Assembly (NCBI RefSeq): GCF_032854445.1
Contig: NC_088307.1
Location: 23,261,953-23,325,952, forward strand
Reading direction: 5' to 3'
Length of the DNA stretch: 64,000 bases
From: Liolophura sinensis
Taxonomy: Eukaryota > Mollusca > Polyplacophora > Chitonida > Chitonidae
Below the pieces are notes generated by a model. The model saw only the letters and a list, made by a program, of their open reading frames with translations. It did no database searches and was not told where the DNA came from. Positions 28,801-36,800 of this stretch are shown here, piece by piece. How positions within the stretch are numbered: position 1 is the stretch's first letter; every line of letters begins with the position of its first letter. A program made the position numbers and the translations under genes.

Positions 28801-30761
28801 TTATATAGTCATGGGCATGTAAAGGTAACTCTAGTGGTACTAACTCATTACACATCATCATACCTGTATATACCAGGTGTTATATAGTCATGGGCTTGTA
28901 GAGGTAACTCTAGTGGTACTAACTCATTACACATCATCATACCTGTATATACCAGGTGTTATATAGTCATGGGCTTGTAGAGGTAACTCTAGTGGTACTA
29001 ACTCATTACACATCAACATACCTGTATATACCAGGTGTTATATAGTCATGGGCTTGTAGAGGTAACTCTAATGGTACTAACTCATTACACATCAACATAC
29101 CTGTATATACCAGGTGTTATATAGTCATGGGCTTGTAGAGGTAACTCTAGTGGTACTAACTCATTACACATCAACATACCTGTATATACCAGGTATTATA
29201 AAGTCATGGACGTGTAGTGGTAACTCTAGTGGTACTAACTCATTACACATCAACATACCTGTATATACCATGTGTTATATTGTCATGGGCTTGTAGAGGT
29301 AACTCTATCGGTACTAACTCATTACACATCAACATACCTGTATATACCAGGTGTTATATAGTCATGGGCTTGTAGAGGTAACTCTATTGGTACTAACTCA
29401 TTACACATACATACACATGTGTACTGTACTGTATATATCAGGTGTTTATAGCCAGGGCATCTTGTGGTAAATGTATCCAGCAACTGTAAACTAATTCCGG
29501 TAATGTAAAGATTAAAATTTGCACATACATGTATATTCATTTTGATAAAAGACGAAGTCTTTTAAAAGTGCCAATGTTTTGAATCAGTATTAAACATTGA
29601 ATACATTATATTGTTTTAATGACAACATTTTACAAAAAAGCAGTGAAGCCATTGATATTTACAACCATGTATGTGGTAAAACTTTGACATTTTCATTTCT
29701 AAACATAAAGCAGGTGGTAAAGTTGAGCCCTTGATACATCATTCAGCTGGTCACCCAACAGGAGACAAGGGTAATCCCCACCACACTGCACACCTCAACC
29801 AATCAGGGAAAGGTGATGACCTCATATTTGCATATTCACGTTTTATGAATATTCATGAAATTTATTTGATACTCTGATATTAAAGGAACAATAAGGACAG
29901 CCTATGTAACAGCATATTATGATTATTTATGGCCGTTACTCAGTACATAGATTATATATTTTTGTTTTTGCCGTCTTTGGATGTCGACACATCCTATTGG
30001 ATGCTAAGATGCAATGCATGAGAATTGTATTTGATACTTTTATTTGTATTCATTTAAAAACAGAACTTGTTCCTTATTTATTCATTTTATTTATTTATTT
30101 ATTTTATATTATTTGCTTATTTTTAGTGTTTTTTCTTCTGTATTTGTTTAGTCAAATACCTTTATTTCATTGGTTGAAGGAGTCCCAGTGGAGGCAGTAG
30201 AGTCTAAGATTGTCAGTTCCTCAGGGGGTTCAGTAATGAGTGGTAATCCTTATCACTCCTCTGACCTGGGAAAGTCCACTCCCGGTAAAGGGGGCAAAGG
30301 TCTGCCTGTCGAAGAACCCATGATTGCTAGCTCAGCCACATCCCAAACAATGGCGGCTAGTCCAAGCTGTAATAAAAATTCTGACAAAGATAAAAAAGGT
30401 GATTTCTGCTTTTAACATGGCAAACATTTTCATGTAAAGAATTTGGGGGAAGTGCTGTATTAAATATACAGTATTCTATCAAGTGCATTTTAGTGCGGGA
30501 AAATACATTTGGCATTAATTGGAAGAAATTAATAATGAGCATCGGAAGAGCATTGCTGGTGCCAAAAAACTCTTGATGTATTCTGGAAATTTTGAGTATT
30601 AATCTGATAAAATTATAGCCTGAGAGAAAACTCCACAGCCAATACAAATTCATTTTGGGATCACATGACCTCACACATTCCCATTGACAGCTATGCAACA
30701 TGTGCTAATGCAATTCTAATCAGTACATGCATATCAGAGTTTATTTATTTGTAAGTTATCC

Positions 30762-30805
<44 letters not shown>

Positions 30806-33800
30806 CAATACTCACATTTAATTTTGTGTTTACATTAGAAGCTGTGGTTGTTGAACCAATGATAAGTAAGAAAAGTGACCATGTGACTGGTGACCATGGC
30901 AACAAGTATCATAGTGCCAAGCTTGACAAATCCGCAGATGGGAAGCCTAGCCCTAAAGCAGGTATAAATTCTTGTGAGGATGTGAGCATATAACAGCATA
31001 TATGTATACAAACTTCCTTATAATCAATCTGACTATTAATCATGCAGTAACCTCTGTTAATAGATAGTTATAAATTACACTCTACTATCATGGCTGGGGA
31101 CTGGACATATGTATATGAGCTTATCTGATCTCTTCTTGCCCTGTCTCTTTCATGTGTTTTTCTTGTGTTTTTTTTTCTTTTTTTTGAATTTCTGAAGTAA
31201 AGTTTATAGCCTATGGTATTGTTGGAGTTTTGTTCATCAGTCTATTCTTGATAAATTTGGTGAACTAGTTTTTCTTGGCAGTGTTTTACTGATGTTTTGC
31301 CCAAGTACTTCATGTACTGATTCGCTGGTGGGTTAGCTTATACCAGATCACAGACTTAACCCTGTGTACATATAAGATCATGTTTTGCTCTGTAGTTTTT
31401 GTGAAAACACAGAGTCTCCAAAACTGCAATAACTGTTCAATAATGTATCTGATACATGTGATTAAGAATCCAGTCATGATGAGCTCCAAATTCAAAGGGT
31501 ATTTTTTGGAGGCGATGGGGTCTACTTTAGCTTTGCCAAAGTAAGTTTTGAAGGTTAGCCTCCAATTGTTTGTGCCTCCAAATGATCATTAAAATCATTT
31601 ATTTTCATTGAGTTTTTGTGGTCAAATCATGCGCCAAGTTAAGTTTTGTTCGTATCAAATGTGAACTGTCTAAATATAAGTAAGAAAACATGCACCACAG
31701 ATTGAACCTTTAAACTCAAAATTCCTGTTTTAAATAACTTACTTCTTTTCTTCTTTGCTCTTTGAACTACTTGAACTGATAAACCTATGTTAACGATAAA
31801 CCTGGGGTTACTCTGTATGCTTTACTAACATATATGTCAGCAGACTAAGACCGGTTCGTAGTCAGAGTACATTGGCACTAAACTTTGCAAAAGTTAATCA
31901 TTCAAACACCTGTTGATCTACAAATCTTTCTGTCCTAAAATTCTTTGAGCTTCTCTTAAAACTTATAGATATATTACTGCATATTACTAAAATATTATGA
32001 CATGAATGTTTTAATGGATGAAGAGATATGCACATGTCCTTGAATATACTAACATAATCTAGGGGACCTCTTAGCCCCGGTACGTGTGTTTAACAACTGT
32101 TCAGAAGAAAATTAGGCTTCTGCATATAATTGATTTTTATAAAGTCTTCACTGCTTAAAATTTATTTATGTATTTTTAGATACCCCAAAAATCAGTTGGT
32201 GTACTTACATGCAGTTAAGAAGTAAACTGTCTTGTATTTTGTGTAGAGAGAATCTGATTCAAGATTTACATACAAGACTTAATCCTTATCTCTGTTTTTT
32301 TATGTTTTATTTTGTCGATGTTTTAATCATCTCTTCAACTCTTAGAACTTTGATGGATGTTAAAGTTATTAATTTGCTGAAACCTTCCATTCATTAGTGG
32401 TAATTAATGTCTTATTCAACACTTTACTTAGAGTGCATTTGTCCAGCTCTGTTGAAAGATGTTGTCTTTCTCTAGCTCCAGTTGTTGAACCTCTGTTTGC
32501 CAAGTCCTCTGGTCGTGTGACTGGAGACAAAGGGAACCCGTATCACAGCAGTAAACTTGATCGGAAAAAAGGTAGATGTATGGAACTATAGCTTGTTTTG
32601 ACCGGTCGTGGACCATGGGTGACGGGTTTGTGGTGCTCGAGTTTGCTGCATCTTTAGACAAAGATTGAATAAGTACTTCATATATTTTTCAATCACTTTT
32701 AGAAAATATGCTGAAGTAACCAGCAACTGTGAGATGTTAGTTATTTCATGTCGGGTGTCAGCCTGTGAATTTCTTGGTATTTGGGGTGGAGTGTGATGAA
32801 AGTCTACTTTGGTTGCCGATTTGGAAAGAGGGTTAATTAATAAAAGCTTTGCCAATGTTGTTGTGTTAACCTTTTCATATGATACATGCGTTTGAGAATA
32901 TCTAAAAGTTCCCAGAAAATTAGTGTAGAAGATGACAAAACCTTTTAAGGTGAGAGTTATTTTGATATATGCTGCTTTGGAGTAAATTAATTTCCTGGTA
33001 ATAGGTTCCTCTCCGGCCATACATCTCCGGGAAGGTCTGTCAGCAACCTGCACATGGTCGTGGGTTTCCCTCTGGGCTCTGCCTGTTTTCCTCCCACCAT
33101 AATGCTGGCCGCCGTTGTATAAGTGAAATATTCTTAAGTACGGCGTATAACACCAATCAAATAAATATATAAATAAATAAATAAATAAAATTAATTTCCT
33201 GGTATTACTCCCAGTGCATATCTAGTTGAAAGAATGTTACTTATACCAGTTTTCCTTTGTATTCTTTGTTTACATTTGAATAAACAGCATGAAATGATGT
33301 GTAGGAATATTTAATGATTTCATGTACAGTATTTCACATGAAGCTTTAGTGTTTGCATTGTCTCAAAATATAATTTTTTGTCAGCAACCAGAGCTCTCAA
33401 AAAAGTGCTAGCATGCCTTAACCTATGGAATTACCTGTTCAGTTCAACTTAATCCCAGGTATATATCCTGAATGATGTACCGGTTGCCTTTGAAGAGTGG
33501 CTTTATAATTGTAGATTTATATACTGGTGAAGACTCAAAGCTGTACCTGGGTTCAGTAATAATAATAAAGACCAGGCATCACCGCGTAAATGTAAAAGTT
33601 TTCACAAGCTTTTGATCCACATGCCAGCATAATTGCAGATTTATCGATAGACCGGCATAATTGCAGATTTTACATAATTGCAGATTTGTGTGAATTGACC
33701 ATTTCACTTGACCAATGCACGTGTCACGTGTCCAGCTAGCCCTACAATGCATAGTCCCGTAGGATTTGCACTAATCAACACCAGGAGAGCATTTAAATTT

Positions 33801-36800
33801 TAGGCTTCAAATTTGTGACCTTGGGCTTAGTTTTGCAGAACATCTTAAAAATTTCAGTGTTTTGCATAATCACTTTTTGTGATGGCATTATAATCATAAT
33901 CAAACACATTCTTAAAAGAAAAAGCGGGGCCTCCGTGGCTCAGTCGGTTAGCGCGCTAGCGCAGCGTAATGACCCAGGAGCCCCTCACCAATGCAGTCGC
34001 TGTGAGTTCAAGTCCAGCTCATGCTGGCTTCCTCTCCGGCCGTAAGTGGGAAGGTCTGCCAGAAACCTGCGGGTGGTCGTGGGTTTCCCCCGGGCTGTGC
34101 CCGGTTTCCACCCACCATAATGCTGGCCGCCGTCGTATAAGTGAAATATTCTTGAGTACGGCGTAAAACACCAATCAAATAAATAAATAAAATAAAAGAA
34201 AAAGGAAGCAAGAAAATGGATTTATGAGCCTTGAGAAAAGAAATCTTTGCAATCTATTTGTCTTAAAATATTTTGAAGCTTTAATTGTTTTTTCCGACAG
34301 CACATCTCAGGGGAAATTGATGATCATCTTTAAACTGATGACATACCGGTATTTGTTCTCATTACAGACAGCTTTTTATCCACAGTGGAACAGAAGATAA
34401 CTTTCATGTATCAAAATCAAATCAGTGCGATGATAAATAACTGATTCGGTTAAACAGCCCGAAAGCTAGAGATCACATGATCGCTTTAGTAACATGCAGC
34501 ACGGGTGAAAAACCCCAATGTTATAGCATATAAACATACCTATATTGGAATCACTGTCAGAGATAGCTTATTCGTTGGATCTGTATATTTTCAGCAGTCC
34601 AGTTGGGAGAATTTCTGTAGAGCTTATGAGGTGTCCTTTTGTACAACCTGGACTTACTGACTGCTGACAGAGTGACAAATATGGATCCCTTTTCCTTATG
34701 CTGTTTTGTTTTTGTCCTCAGTACAGTGTTCACATGATCTCCATCTTCCGGGCTGTCAAATGGCAATCGGTTTTTGTTTCTAAAACAGCAAAACAAATGT
34801 CAATCAATTAATTAATCCATCAATCAAGAATTGTGACTTTTTTGCAGATGGCTCAGCTCCATTAATTCCAGCCATGAATTCCAGAACGCCTCCCCCAATG
34901 GATAAGTAAGTTCACTTAACTGGAACCTTACCACTTATTTCTTTTTTCCCTCTCTCACCGAAAAGTGATAGGTAGATGGTATTAGGGGCCTATTTCAGAA
35001 GCGGTATTACTGTAATTTTTATGCTTTTTTGCATAAAGAATCAAATTAGAAATGTGAATAAATTACACTGAAAGTTTCTCTCTTATATGTGAAAAGGTTG
35101 AGGAACTGGAGTATGTCAATATGGTAGATAAATATAGGTATGATGTCAGCCATGTATTGTTATGTCTTTGTTATTGTTCTTGGGTACAAGTTCCACGGGG
35201 AGGTTGAGGTTAAAATGCTTGTCTTGTTCAGTTGGTTTAAACACATTCTTGTACAGATACCTCTCTCATTGTCCTGGGTGCCTTGGTAGCAATGTGAAAC
35301 AGTTGAAAGTACGATCTTGGTGTGTTGGAGACCACTTTCTTCCACCAGTTTGACATCTCACGCTTTAAAAAGCTTACCAGAAACTTGTCAAAGGTTGATG
35401 GTTTACTGTAGGCTCTCTGGTTTCCTTCTCCAGTGAAATGTGATGTCATTTTGTATGTTACAGATCTTTCAGTTTCAGGTAATAAACTAATTCCAAGCAT
35501 GTATTGTTTGACTTTGTTTTACTGTGATATGTTTTGATGGAGGATTGATGACCATTTTCACAGTCCATTTTGTTTTTTAATGATTTTTTTTTCTGTGTCC
35601 CATTTCACAAAGCAGAGCCCAAATTTCTAACCCAAATTAGTCACAGTACATTCATGCATCACATCGATGCGCACTAGTATTTATTTATTTATTTATTTGA
35701 TTGGTGTTTTACGCCACAGTCAAGAATATTTTACTTATACGATGGCGGCCAGCATAATGAAACTGGGCAGAGCCCATCGGAAACCTACGACCATCCGTAG
35801 GTTGCTGACAGAGCTTCCCACGTAAGGTTAGAGAGGAAGCCAGAATGAACTGGACTTGAACTCACAGGGACCACATTGCGCAACAATGGTGTGCTGACCT
35901 CCTCGACCGTGTCAGCTCCCTGATGTGCTCAAGTATAATTTTAGCCAAGTTTGAGCATACAGCTTTGTAAAAAAATTTGTTTTGTAAAACCAAAATGGCC
36001 TTTTGAAAAAAGCCCTAGCTTGGTCGATGGTATCCATGGATGATCTTCATGTAGCCGTGGCCAGGTTTCTTGAATCTGAGGTTTCTGCTGATTGGCTTCT
36101 GCTTTGTGAATAATTTTTCTGGACAAAACCCATAACTTGCTCTTGGATTTTTTAGCCATTGTTTGTGGTATGGAATTGAAAAAAGAACTAGCAGAAAATC
36201 TTGAATGAGCATGGAAAATTAAAATTATGGGAAACCAGAAATAAACAAACAGTTGGCAACTGGTAGTATTGAGTTGCTAAGATTGACAGAGATCCAAGCT
36301 GATGCATGCAGTTCTTTCATGTGTGGTGTTATTTTTCAGCTCTCTGTTTGGTGATGATGACACGGTAATGGACACATTCGGTACAGACTTCAAACCTGCC
36401 GACGACAATAAAGAAAAGGGCAATAAAACAGACGGAAAGAAGAAAACAGATGAGAAAAAACCTGGAGATAAAAAATTACCCAGTAAATCTGAGTTACTGT
36501 CAGATGATGTAAGAAACTTCGTTTTTAGATAATAGTAATATAAATGGTCACAACAGTATTCTCTCTGTGTCACAGTGTTAGCGTCAGATCATATGTATAC
36601 TTTTTATTTTACTCCCCAGGGGGAAAAACATGCCAAGCATGTACATAAATATTCATCTGCATGGAGGGAGAAATGTCGGTTCAGTCCGTAATACCTCCTT
36701 ATGTAAGATTGTAGCTAAAACCGTTGAGAGCTTGATTCAAGAATACCTCACTGGTTACCTGCCAAACTTCTGGACATAAGATTGCAGCTGAACCATTGAG

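Noticed and set aside
27514..29410. Repeated open frames, or a CRISPR-like array
   Set aside because: 79-bp satellite without spacers; frames are repeat shadows.
33936..34015. tRNA gene
   Set aside because: A and B boxes are present, but the sequence is a SINE head, not a foldable complete tRNA.
33815..34211. Several 60-80 residue frames with MVGGNRAQPGGNPRP-like sequence
   Set aside because: Translations of SINE family A; the same peptide recurs at every copy.
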